From: Gonatopus flavifemur
Lineage: Eukaryota > Arthropoda > Insecta > Hymenoptera > Dryinidae
Reading direction: 5' to 3'
DNA length: 64,000 nt
Assembly (NCBI GenBank): GCA_018340375.1
Contig: JAFFJZ010000031.1
Coordinates: 992,001-1,056,000 of the forward strand
This document shows, one piece after another, positions 24,789 to 35,093 of this stretch. Numbering within the stretch: the first letter of the stretch is position 1; each line of letters begins with the position of its first letter. The position numbers and the translations under genes were made by a program. The notes under the pieces are model-generated. The model was not told the DNA's origin, made no database searches, and saw only the letters and a list, made by a program, of their open reading frames with translations.

Positions 24789-25025
24789 CATCCAACACCC
24801 ACGTATCATATTTCTAGGACAGGTTTTGATTATTCTCAACACGTTCCCCCTTCGTTTCAGCCGTCATATTGGCGAAATGGCCGCCATGTTCAAAAAACAC
24901 CATACGGCAATGAAGAGTAGACACTTCAAAGAGGATTTTGATTGGTCTCCGAGATCTCTATCTTCAAAATTGAGATGTGCAGGGGGGGTCGCCGATTCAA
25001 CAAAGAATGCCCCATGTATATCTTT
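24789..25025 (-). repeat. right inverted arm, outer part
   Basis: This is the inverted copy of 15008-15250. It includes GAAATGGCCGCCATGTTC and a GTGCAGGGGGGG run (GGGGGG/CCCCCC at the same relative place in both arms). It ends GCCCCATGTATATCTTT at 25025, defining the outer end of the composite element. Confidence 0.8.
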
Positions 25026-25197
25026 TTCAGAAAAAATGATACCAGTTTGAAGTCCGTTTCTTCCAATCTTTATGAAAATTCGATTGTTGATTTTTAAAGT
25101 GAAATAATTTTGCTTTGATTCAAAAAATACCATAAAATTCAATTTGATTGTTTCCATCTCAAATTGATTTCTTTGGTTTTGTTTTCCTCAGTGAGTT

Positions 25198-25496
25198 CGA
25201 TCAAAGATGTTGAAGAAAAAATCTCAAAAGCTGAGGGCCGTCTAAACAAAAGACGACAAATTTTTTCACAACCAGGAGCTCAATTACACCCCAAATATAA
25301 AAATTTAGTGAAAAATCAATTTCGTAATTTACTTGAAGTTTTAACTTGGGAGGCCTCTCCTCCACCTTTACCAGAAAGATGTTTCAATCGCAAACGATTT
25401 GAAATTTTTTTTTTTTTTTATTGTAAAATATGTAAATACTTCGAAGAGGCATACAAAAATGTTGTGAAAATGATTGAAGAAGATTAGGAATGCTTA
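25198..25496 (+). CDS. possible host terminal exon, unknown protein
   Basis: A polypyrimidine tract and acceptor-like TTTGTTTTCCTCAG end at about 25190. From there a frame runs to a TAG at 25485-25487, followed by AATAAA at about 25556 as a possible poly(A) signal. The peptide is charged and helix-forming: SSIKDVEEKISKAEGRLN, LHPKYKNLVKNQFRNLLEV, a Pro-rich PPPLPERCF, then a Phe-rich stretch from a T-run and EEAYKNVVKMIEED at the C-terminus. I do not recognise the family. It lies directly outside the composite transposon. The T-run near 25400 could hide a frameshift. It could also be a transposon exon or chance. Confidence 0.3.
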
Positions 25497-25749
25497 GTAA
25501 AGGAATTATAGAATTAAACATCAGAAAATGTAATAATTTGGCTGAATGAAATTTATAATAAATTGTGATTTTTCCTTCAAATAAGTGTGATGATTTGAAA
25601 TACCTTAAAGAAAAACTGATCCCATCCCTCCCTTGCAAGCCTGCTCAATAGGGAAATAATTTAAAATCAGTGCTCATCCTGAATATTTTCTTTAAATATC
25701 CAGGACGTGACATGATCGAGGAATACATTAACTCCTCAATCGAATTCAC

Positions 25750-26250
25750 CGCAAAATATTGTTAATTTGATCAGGCCTGTATTCTCTCCTCATAGTAAAT
25801 TGGCTTGAGAGTTGAGTCTGTTGAGTTTAATCGTTTGTACCCCGACAGTTTGGGAATTATAAGGTCTTGGAGATCGAAAAATCGTATTTTCAATATGATG
25901 GAAAATCATACTGGTTTTGCACGTGATTGTGGCAACATCCCTATCATGTGAATGTAGTTCAGGGACTCATTTTGAGATTCCCTATCAGTTTCCTCGTTTG
26001 CACCTCCTCAGTTTGGAAGCTATAAGGCCTCGTAGATCGGGAAATCATATTTCTAATATTTGAAAAATCCATACTTAATTGCCCCTCACTTGGGCAACCC
26101 TGCTATCATAAAAGTATAGGTCAAGGGACATATCTCAAGACTCCTCATGTGTTTCATGGTTGCTACTCCCTCAGTTTGAGAGCTATGAGGTCTCAAAGAT
26201 CGAAAAATCATATTTCCATCATTTCAAAAAATCATACTAGATTGGTGATT
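25750..26250. repeat. three ~163-bp tandem repeats
   Basis: The core CAGTTTGGRARYTATRAGGYCT..AGATCG occurs near 25847, 26009 and 26172. Each copy is followed by AAAAATCRTATTT and, about 70 bp on, by a segment ending in a CTCAT/CTCCTCA-type phrase. Monomers differ by roughly 20-25% by eye, so the array is old. No coding potential is seen. Confidence 0.75.
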
Positions 26251-26507
26251 TCAAGATGATAATCTTGTACACATCAACTCGTCTATGACACCGTATTTTC
26301 TACGTCCCATATATCTTCCAATAATAGTATACTATGAATGAAATCCGGCTGGACAGATCGATTCGAAATTCAATTAGCTCCAATTGAAAGAAAAAAAACA
26401 CTCCGATATCTTGGAAATTAGAGCTTGCAGCCTAATTTGTCCACACACATGTTTTTTGCCCCACTGTGCATCGGCCAACTAACGGCCAGCGAGAGTCTGT
26501 TTTTTGC

Positions 26508-26759
26508 ACTGTTGAAAATTTCTGGACATCACTTCAATTACGCGTAACGGAAGCAATTTCCAATCATGTAACTAGAAAATTAAGTCACATGTGTATGGAA
26601 TTTCAATTACCAAAAAATACCTACATGCATGATATGATGTAGTGGAAATTTGGAAATTCAATTACGTGCAGATGAATTCTGAATTCAAATAACAAGGGAT
26701 TTCAAATCGGAAATTCCAGTTACAAATGGGATTCAAGAAGTTACGGAATTTCCAACAGT
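26508..26759. mobile_element. probable small MITE
   Basis: ACTGTTGAAAATTTC at the left faces GAAATTCCAACAGT-like sequence at the right. The interior contains repeated ATTTCAATTAC and CGGAAATTCCAGTTAC words in both orientations. Target duplication is unclear. Confidence 0.4.
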
Positions 26760-28325
26760 ATTCAACACTGTGGGCTTCTGAATTATTAGAGAACTTCTAT
26801 CGAAGATACACTGAGGAAAGTACATGGGATTGATTGCTATTTGCCCCAGTTTTTATTGGGCCTTTAGAATAAGAAGTGACTGATGACTCGCGATTTCGTG
26901 ATCATTACAATGTTGACCTATCGTTTCCATGGTAACGTGAACAGTTTAGTGTACTCACTTCGATTCTGAATGGGACTCATTACAATTTTGGAGCATCTGT
27001 TACCGAATTATTATTCTTCATAGTAACCGTCACCGTATACTTTCTCCGTGTAGTATTTTGAAATTCTTGTTACATCAATCATTTGAGAGCTCCCACTCCC
27101 GATTGATCAGAACTCTGGGTTGAGTGCAGATAAAATTGGTTTTGAGGATCTAGGGATTTCAGGATTCATATTCCAAAAACGGGGTCTCAGATGGGTATGT
27201 TTCTTGGCATCCTAAATTACTAAAGCATCCCTAATGGGGGAATTGAAAACATCATATTCAAGTCATATATAATTTGGTATACTACTACTGTGTCCAAAAA
27301 GTGAGATGATATAGGATTTATTTTGAGAAATCTTCACTTATTCTCCCAAATCAAGTTGATCGCCTTCAAAGAACCCATACAGCACCGGAAGGTACTACCA
27401 AGAGAAGAGGTCTCGACACCAAGTACATGAAGAAAAAAAACAACAAAGGAACATGTGAGTGAAAAAGCAGAAGCCGCGTGCTACCGTGTATCTTCATTCC
27501 TAAACCAAGATTTAACCCCCTGAAAAATTCTCAATGCACAATAACTCGTCACACATTGAATGTCACGAAAAAATGATTGCACTTTTGATATATAATTCGA
27601 CTAAACACTTTCGTTTAAGCACACTCCGAACTTGATCAGTTCGCGCGATCCTGAGATATGATTAAAATTTCATACGATCAAAACATCGACATTCTGGTTC
27701 AGATCAATCGATTTCTTCCATTACGATAAATCTCATCACTATCTAAAGATCTAGACACACAAGGTATGTAAACGTGAAGAACGTATGCGCAGAAACCATA
27801 TACGAGATCTACGCAGGCTTCCATTCTTTACATTCGCGTTCACGTAGGTTTTGTATTTAGGCCTTTCAGGTGGAGTTTCAATTTTCGCAATAGTATGGAT
27901 GTATCTATCTGCTCCTTTTTCCCAACATCCAATAGCGTTCATTTCAGTGTAGTATGGTCTATACATTGTCAAAACATGAACAAAAAATCTGTCAATGAGA
28001 CGATGTGGATAAGGATTTGAGAATGGATGTTGTAATTCTTGGAGGAATTCGAGAAGAAAGAGAAAAAAAGGGAATCGAGATAGGAAGGAATTCAATCGGG
28101 AAATAACGACGCTTATGAATTGAATTCACTATCAATATAATTCATATGTCTTCCCCACTTCACAGTCCGTCACAATTTATCAGGAACAAAAATAAAGGAG
28201 TAACTCATTCAATCAAGGTAATACTGAACTTGAATAGTTTATTAGTATTTAATTGGAATATGCGAGCACTGGGCAAGTTAGAGGGAAATTATACATTGAG
28301 ATAGAGGTAGAGGCACGCGCGACAA
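26760..28325. other. AT-rich spacer, nothing recognisable
   Basis: No supported gene is present. A minus-strand 114-codon frame (27751-28095) has a hydrophobic start (FLSRFPFFLFLLEFL) but no family signal. It shares its 5' neighbour sequence (GCAGAAACCATATACGAGA) with a repeat at about 44290-44320. Confidence 0.4.
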
Positions 28326-28328
28326 CCC

Positions 28329-28538
28329 ATGACGTTATACAATTCGAAAAACCGAACTGGGTTGAGACGAGTTGGGAAAAGGGGGGCGGAAGACCCTTCT
28401 TCCCCGCTGGAGAACCTCCTTGAGGCTTCCATAGGAAAGAAGGGGGTCAAGAAAAGCGAGGAAACCCCTCGTCCGCTTATGAGCTACTCGGTCCACCCAG
28501 AAGCAGCCGAGAGGAATCCTACGCGTATAAGAACCTGA
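28329..28538 (+). other. GC-rich patch with a 69-codon frame
   Basis: This 200-bp stretch is clearly richer in G+C than its surroundings and encodes a basic peptide (RRVGKRGAEDPSSPLENLLE). The composition suggests a transposon fragment, but I recognise no motif. It is noted for composition only. Confidence 0.25.
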
Positions 28539-28839
28539 ACACGATGTGTTGATGGGTTATTATAATATTAGAAGAATAATCAAAAAATGAATGAATTACA
28601 GGTTACTACATTACAGGTTACTACAGGTTATCCAGAACAACAATCAAACACAAATAACTTGGAATGATACATACTTTTATACATTACTTAGGAAAATTGA
28701 TGAATGAATGAATGAATAAATAATGAAGAGGTTATCTGTCAAATGAACAAAAAGTTTGAGAAAGGTATGAATGAATCTATTTGCTACATTTAGAAAATTA
28801 GAATATACACAGGTAAACTTTGTTGATGGATTATTCATG

Positions 28840-29440
28840 AAATGCATAATTCCTCGGCAGGCAAAAGCATAGCAGATATACCATAATCCCTGACGGATAG
28901 TTTGCTATTGTTGGTTCCTCTAACCGGAATCAGAGACAAATAATAGGAAATCATACAAGGTTCATCCAAGGAAGATAATTCAAATCCATAAATTCTGAGG
29001 AAAAAACATATCGAATGTTTCATAATTCCTTCACGGACAGGCCGCTACTGTCCTATCCTCCTACTACAGTCGTTGGCAGACGATCAAATAGATCATACGG
29101 AGTATGCTCAAGGAGAATGATTCGAATTGATTCACAATCTTTCTATGGGTCTAAACGTAACGGATATATCATAACTCCTGAGGGACAGCCAGCTACTGTC
29201 AATTTCTCCAATTAGGATCGTAGACAATTGGTGGGAAAGATTAAACCGAGCTTGCTTGAGAATGATTCAAGTTTATTTGCTGATTCTTTACAGATGAAAT
29301 TAGAGTGGATATACCATACCCTTGATGGACAGTCCACTGGTCTATGCTATTTCCCAACTAGAAATGATGAAACAGATGATATTGAACCTACTCGGAGAGA
29401 AGTCAATGAATGGAACATTGTCCTCCCCGCAAACCCTGAT
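28840..29440. repeat. ~147-bp tandem repeat array
   Basis: The phrase GATATACCATAATCCCTGAC and its variants recur near 28873, 29017, 29163 and 29310 (spacing ~145-148 bp). Each copy is followed by GGACAGNCNGCTACTG-like sequence. Four monomers are seen with strong divergence. Frames of 60-70 codons inside are repeat translations. Confidence 0.7.
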
Positions 29441-29770
29441 TGAGAATGACTACACTTAAGCTCAACTAAAGTGACTAGAGATGTTGCTCATTCTAAAATA
29501 ACCGTTCCAAATCTTTTCCATCTGTCTTCAGAGAGAAAACCATGAAGAGATGTCCAGTAAGAAAAGGTACGTTTAATATAATTCCATCGTCTTTGGAATT
29601 TTGATGAAGAGTATTACATGATGGAACAGTCCATTGAATCTCACCAAATCTGATTCGGAATCAGGAATCAACTACATTGACTACAACAACAACTTGGAGT
29701 AGGTTTCTTCGTGGAGGCTGTTATCGGATTCTTGAATATAAATGGAAGTGATAGCTAACATACAGATCTA

Positions 29771-30415
29771 CACGGAGAAAAAAGCAGGGGAATGGTTACT
29801 TCACGGCAGAGCAGCGACATATGTTCGCGTGGAAAGATTGTCTCGCGGAGTACCTGTTCCTCTCAGCAGAGTCAAAATTACCCCGCAGACACGAACCTAC
29901 CCTTTCGGCATAGAATCATTGCTGCGTGGCAGAGTAATGGGAAACAAAGCGTTCAATACTCTTTGCGGGCCACTGGTTACTTCCCACAGAGGAGTGGTTA
30001 ATTTGTCCGGAGCTGCAGTTACTTTGCGTGCGCGATTTTCGCGCTCCAGCTGTGTTCTCGACATTCCGCATTTGTTTGTTCCGTGTCGTTGTCAGACATG
30101 TCGCTGTCAGCAAATGCGGAATGTCGATAACACCGCTGGAGCGCGGAAATCGCGCACGCAAAGTGACTGCAGCTTTGGACAAAGTAACCACTCCTCTGTG
30201 GGAAGTAACCAGTGGTCCGCAAAGAATAATGAACGCTTTGTTTCCCATCACTCTGCCACGCAGCAATGGTTGCTATGCCGAATGGGTAGGTTCGTGTCTG
30301 CGGGGTAATTTTTACTCTTCTGAGAGGAACGGGTGCTCTGCGAGACTAACTCCCCACACGAGCATGTGTCGCTGCTCTGCTGCGAAGTCACCATTACCCT
30401 ACTTCTTTCTCCGTG
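29771..30415. mobile_element. 645-bp near-perfect palindromic MITE
   Basis: The ends read CACGGAGAAAAAAGC and CACGGAGAAAGAAGT (inverted), flanked by TA at 29769-29770 and 30416-30417. The two halves are reverse complements almost throughout, for example CTGCAGTTACTTTGCGTGC facing its complement near 30160-30180, with an axis near 30095. This explains the overlapping frames of up to 188 codons seen on both strands. No transposase is encoded. Confidence 0.9.
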
Positions 30416-30419
30416 TATG

Positions 30420-30789
30420 CACGGAGAAAAAGGAATTCGCTGTGGCAGCGAAATCTACTTTTGCTGGGTTCCTTTTGCCAGAGCAGCAAATTTTTTGCTG
30501 TGACAGCAAACTATCTGCTGTTCCAGCAATCTTGTTAGCTGCGACAGCGAATTTTTAGCTGTGGCAGCAAAAAGTGTTTGCTATCCCAGCAAAATTTGTT
30601 TGCTATTCTGTATATAATACTGAAAATTTGCTGGCGGAGCAAACATTTTTTGCTGCCACAGCTAAAAAATTGCTGTCGTAGCTAACACGATTGCTGTTAT
30701 AGCAAATTTTTAGCTAGGTCAGCAAAAAATTTTGCTATTCTATATATAATACCCCGATTTGTTGCGTCAGCAAATTTTTTCTCTCCGTG
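30420..30789 (+). mobile_element. hairpin-array MITE, copy 1
   Basis: The ends are CACGGAGAAAAA and its inverted counterpart CTCTCCGTG. Between them lie about a dozen short palindromes of the type TTGCTG-nnn-CAGCAA, for example GCTGTGACAGC, GCTGTTCCAGC, GCTGCGACAGC and GCTGTGGCAGC. They are spaced roughly 18-25 bp with AAATTTT-like connectors. It shares its terminal CACGGAGAAA with the adjacent palindromic MITE, only 4 bp away. There is no coding sequence. Confidence 0.85.
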
Positions 30790-30829
30790 TGGTATGCTTG
30801 CTTCATTTTGTTTCATCCCCATCAACCTG

Positions 30830-33110
30830 TGATGCTACTCAAAGAATCTGATAATAGTATATCAGATCGACTGTGATATATTCATTCTTGCCTACGCTTC
30901 ACTCGACTATGAGGCAACCAAATCGAATTGATAGTCACAGCTATCATCTAGCTGAATAGCTAGCGTACAAATTTATGATTGGTCTGCTCCATTTCTGCGT
31001 TGTCTCCATCCACCCGTGATTCTACTCCGAAAAACTGATGAGTCCAGTATGTCGTCAAGACCTGTGGCATATCTGCTGTGCTGTTGCCTCTAGAGAAATC
31101 TTGTTGTTCAATTAATAGTTTCGATCTAAAATATTTGGTATACTTCAATGTAACTAAAGTGCGTGGGGATCAACTTCAACCTCCAACGTTTTTCAAACTC
31201 CTCATATCTCATTGAGGTTGTATCATGAGCTTCACATTCTAAAAACTTTTTATACTGTATTGGGTGTTTTGGATGATTCCACGTTCTGAATATATTTGAT
31301 ATTTGATGGATTTCCACTTTCTGATTATAAGCGATGATTCAGTTATTGGTTCCTTACATGATCTTTGATCATTCATTTCATGTCATTCATTATCAATTGG
31401 ATCCACTCTATCATCTAGTTCATGTAGTTCATCAATTTGATACAAAATTGCCTATGAAATTACCTAGATGGAGTAGATAATGGTGGTGAACGATGTACAG
31501 ATCAAATGGTATATTTGCTTCGTTTTTGTCTTTCCTCATCGGCCTGATACTTTCTTGACCAAGAGTTGTTATCGGATCACTTGAGTAGTATCACAGGTGT
31601 ATAAGGAGACACGAAAAAGAAGCGAATATATCATAGACTTGTACGTCGTCTACCACCACTATCAATTTCATAGAGGCGGTCTTGTGGAAATTTTGTATTG
31701 AATGGATGAATTACAGATTACAAAGTGGATTCAATTGATAATGGATGGCATGAAATGGATGATTAAACGTTATGCAATGGCTCAATAATTGAATCATCGC
31801 TCCTGATCAGGAAGTGGGATTCATCAAAAAATCCCAATGCAACACGGAGAGAAAACATTTACTGACGCAGCAAATCGAGGTATTATATATAGAATAGCAA
31901 AATTTTTTACTGACCTAGCTAAAAATTTGCTATAACAGCAATCGTGTTCGCCACGACAGCAATTTTTTAGCTGTGGCAGCAACAAATGTTTGCTCCGCCA
32001 GCAAATTTTCAGTGTTATATATAGAATAGCAAACAAATTTTGCTGGGATAGCAAACATTTTTTGCTGCCACAGCTAAAAATTCGCTGTCGCAGCTAACAA
32101 GATTGCTGGAACAGCAAAAAATTTGCTGCTCTGGCAAAAGGAACCCAGCAAAAGTAGATTTCGCTGCCACAGCAAATTCCTTTTTCTCCGTGAATATGAA
32201 AAGTTTTTAGGGAGTGAAGTTCATGACAAAACCTCAAAGAAATGTAAATAGTTTGACCAACGGTAGAAGTTGGGATTGGTCTCCAGTTACTTGAGTTACA
32301 TTGGAGTATATTAAAGCGATTCTTTCAAAGGCGAAAATGCAGTAGATATGCCACAGATTCTCACAACATGCTGGGTTCATCAGTCCCTTGGAGTAGAATC
32401 ATAGCTGGCTGGAGACGAAGCAGAAATGGAACAGACGTATCACAAATTTGTATGCTAGCTATCGTCACTATCGATATCATTCGGTGACCTCATAGTCGAA
32501 CGAAGAAAAGGCAAAAGCGCAGTGTACATATATATCACAGATCTATAGTATCCGATGCTGATATCAGATTCTTTGCGTAGTCTTTCAGGGGGATAAGAAA
32601 GAAACGAAATGAAGGGAATATATATCATAGTTCCGTGAGTTTACTACCACCACTATCAATTTGCATTACAGATTACAAAGCGGATCCAATTGATAAAGAA
32701 TCTCCACATTCTTCAAGTAGAATTACAGGTGGATGCAGGAAAAACAAGCGAGATGCACATATATCATACATTTGTATATTATGTACCAGCAGGATCGATC
32801 ATCAATCAATCATGATCAATATCATTATGTAGCGTCATAGGAAAATGAAGAAAAGGCAGGAGCGCAGAGGATACACAACAGGTCCTTGCGTCGAGTATAC
32901 TACTATCAGATTCTTCCAATAGAATTATTGGTAGATGAAGAAGAAGCAAGAAGGACGCAGATGTACTATATATCTGTATGTCACTTACCATCATGATCAT
33001 GAGGTAGCGTTCAAAGAAAATGAAGAAAAGATAGGGGCACTGTGGATAAAACACAAATTTTTGCATCGGATGCACTTGACTGACCAACTGACGAATGATT
33101 ACGCAGACTG
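30830..33110. repeat. diverged ~150-bp tandem repeats containing inverted copies
   Basis: The phrase ATATATCATAG..TGTA..ACCACCACTATCAATT recurs near 31625, 32640 and, in weaker form, 32465, 32755 and 32965. The intervening text contains GAAGAAAAGGCAAAAGCGCAG-like blocks near 32500 and 32850. The region 30900-31090 matches 32330-32470 in inverted orientation. The two hairpin-array MITEs lie within this field. The array resembles the ~147-bp repeat at 28840-29440 in its CATA..TCATA core. Confidence 0.55.
31843..32191 (-). mobile_element. hairpin-array MITE, copy 2 (inverted)
   Basis: This is the same element as 30420-30789 in opposite orientation, starting CACGGAGAGAAAA and ending TTTTTCTCCGTG. 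The order of the GCTGnnnCAGC palindromes is preserved with some substitutions and a ~20-bp length difference. Together with copy 1 it forms a large fold-back with a ~1.05-kb loop. Confidence 0.85.
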
Positions 33111-33982
33111 TTTAGGATCAAATCGACGTGAATTAAGCAGATACAGAAATCTCTAATGGAAAATGTTCAATTGAAAATAGAGTATTTGAGAGAGAGAATA
33201 TTTCGGAGTATTATATATGTTATAAATGATTCTATAATCAGGTTTATTGTTTTTGAATGACTGAAGATCAACCTGATTGATGTAGCTGGAGATAGAATTG
33301 ATTCTAGAATATTCTCTCTAAAGTTACGAACCTTCCAGTTGTTCCATTCGAGCTGAATTGTATTTCCATTCTTACGAACTCCTATCTTTAGTTTTAATAA
33401 CGTTTGTCTCCGAATAATTCTATTCTTTGATATCGTCAACGTTGAATATCTTCATCTTCCCATATCTTCACTTCTGCAGGTCTGTATTCCCAAATATGTG
33501 TCGAAAATCGAAGAAGACCCATTCAACACCAATTTTTTTCCTTTCGATATATACTGAAAAATGAAGACTTGTTATATTACATTCAACAATCAAGACCTGT
33601 TAGTGTACATATGTAGAAATAGATATTTATGATCAGATATGATATTAAAGGGAAGAATTTTCTGAAAATAAACAAGAATAAAAATACGAATACTTCGTAA
33701 AAAACCAAGTACTTCAAAGTAAACCATTCCGGAATGTCATATGTGTTATAAATGAATTCAAAATCATAAGAATTGTTGTAGAATCACTATCAGTAGCCTG
33801 ACTCGTGTGACTGAAGATACGATTTATTCTAAAATGATCTTTGCCAAAGTTTTATGTCTCCTGTGGTTACATCCAAGCTGAATGATATTCCTGTTCTTAC
33901 AAACCTCTAGTTTTTGTACAATCATACTTGTTTCTTCGTTTTCTACTTGATTCATTGTTCTCAAATCACAGATAACATGGAG

Positions 33983-34295
33983 CCCGAGAGAAAAAGGTAT
34001 CCAGATCTTTTGAGATGTATGTAGATCTCTTCAGATCTGAATTTTGGCAAAGAAAGATCTACGGAGATTCACAGAGATCTCCAGAAATTTCTTTGAATTC
34101 TTCTATATTTTTTTGGATACCTTGCAAAATTGGAAACTTGGGAGTGGGAGGATGTCTGAACACTCCAAAGATTGTTGCCTGAGTTGAAATGATCAGATGT
34201 AAGCAGATATGAATAGATTTGTAGAGATTTTTGCAAAAATTTAGATCTTGTGAGATCTACTTAGATCTCATTAGATCTAATCTTTTTTCCTCGGG
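33983..34295. mobile_element. palindromic MITE rich in AGATCT
   Basis: The ends read CCCGAGAGAAAAAGG and, inverted, CCCGAGGAAAAAAGA. The arms contain repeated AGATCT/GAGATC words in mirror arrangement (TTTTGCAAAAATTTAGATC on the right, AATTTTGGCAAAGAAAGATC on the left). Target duplication is not clear. The first six bases also resemble the ends of the 4.8-kb element (CCCGAG). Confidence 0.65.
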
Positions 34296-34978
34296 AAGAA
34301 TCCTCAAAAAACTTCATTTAAAATCCGAAGTTCTCAAAAAGTTATTTAAGAATCAATCAATGAACTCTATGCTACCTGGGGTATCATCCCATACAGCATA
34401 CGAGTTCCGGCAAAGAGTTCCCGTCATGCTCATGAATATTTATTCATTATAAATATCTTGAATTCAAAATGAACTAATAATGAACAACCTCATGTTCAGT
34501 AAGGACTCATATCGAGATTTCATAATTAATTGTCCGGGCATTCAAGATGTTTTCATTTTGAATTCAGAATATTCACAATGAATATATGTTGATTGGCATA
34601 ACGGGAACTATTCAAGAGGTGTATAGGTGTGTATCTTGATTCGTAAATATGTATTATTGAGAATGGAAAACAATCTTATCCAACAACATATCCCTCTCAT
34701 CCTTTCAATATATGTTCAAGAATGAGGACCTGTGAGAGTTGAAATATCCCACGCAGCACTACAGTCTCAGAAGAATTCTCAAAGAATTCATGAAGAACAA
34801 AATGAGTTCAATAAGAATTATTTTGAGAATATGGCGCTGCGTGTGATGTGAGGATAGATATTCATCATCTTTGATATTCAAGAGAAGAATTATCTGAAGT
34901 TGAACAGAATTGAAAATACGGATATCTAATGACAATTGAAGTATTCGAGAGTGAGGATATTTCGGAATATCATGGATC

Positions 34979-35081
34979 CTTCCGATTGCAAAAGCCCTTG
35001 ATCCCAGGGGCCATTAATTAGCCGATGAGAATTCATTCTCAAAGCCCCAGAGACTATAAATGCCTGCAATCGGGAGCATCC
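34979..35081. mobile_element. possible ~105-bp MITE
   Basis: GGATCCTTCCGATTGCA at the left faces TGCAATCGGGAGCATCC at the right. It sits directly before the large fold-back and contains a palindromic GAGAATTCATTCTC core. Confidence 0.4.
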
Positions 35082-35093
35082 TATATGTATATA

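Larger units (their letters stand above)
15008..25025. mobile_element. head-to-head double transposon with long inverted arms (interrupted)
   Basis: The sequence starting AAAGATATATATGGGGCATT (15008) recurs in inverted orientation ending at 25025. Inside lie, in order, a left arm (15008-16010), a minus-strand transposase-like gene (18031-16272), a central spacer, an inverted partial copy of that gene (18230-19103), and a right arm (19130-20005 plus 24789-25025) split by a separate 4.8-kb element. Without that insertion the unit would be about 5.2 kb. The ends resemble an inverted-repeat DNA transposon, but target duplications are not clear. Arms and gene both occur twice, head-to-head, so this is either a fold-back dimer or two adjacent copies. 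Confidence 0.65.

Noticed and set aside
29742..30558. Overlapping frames of 176-188 codons on both strands
   Set aside because: They translate the two halves of a palindromic MITE and the mini-hairpin array; the similarity between strands is due to the palindrome.
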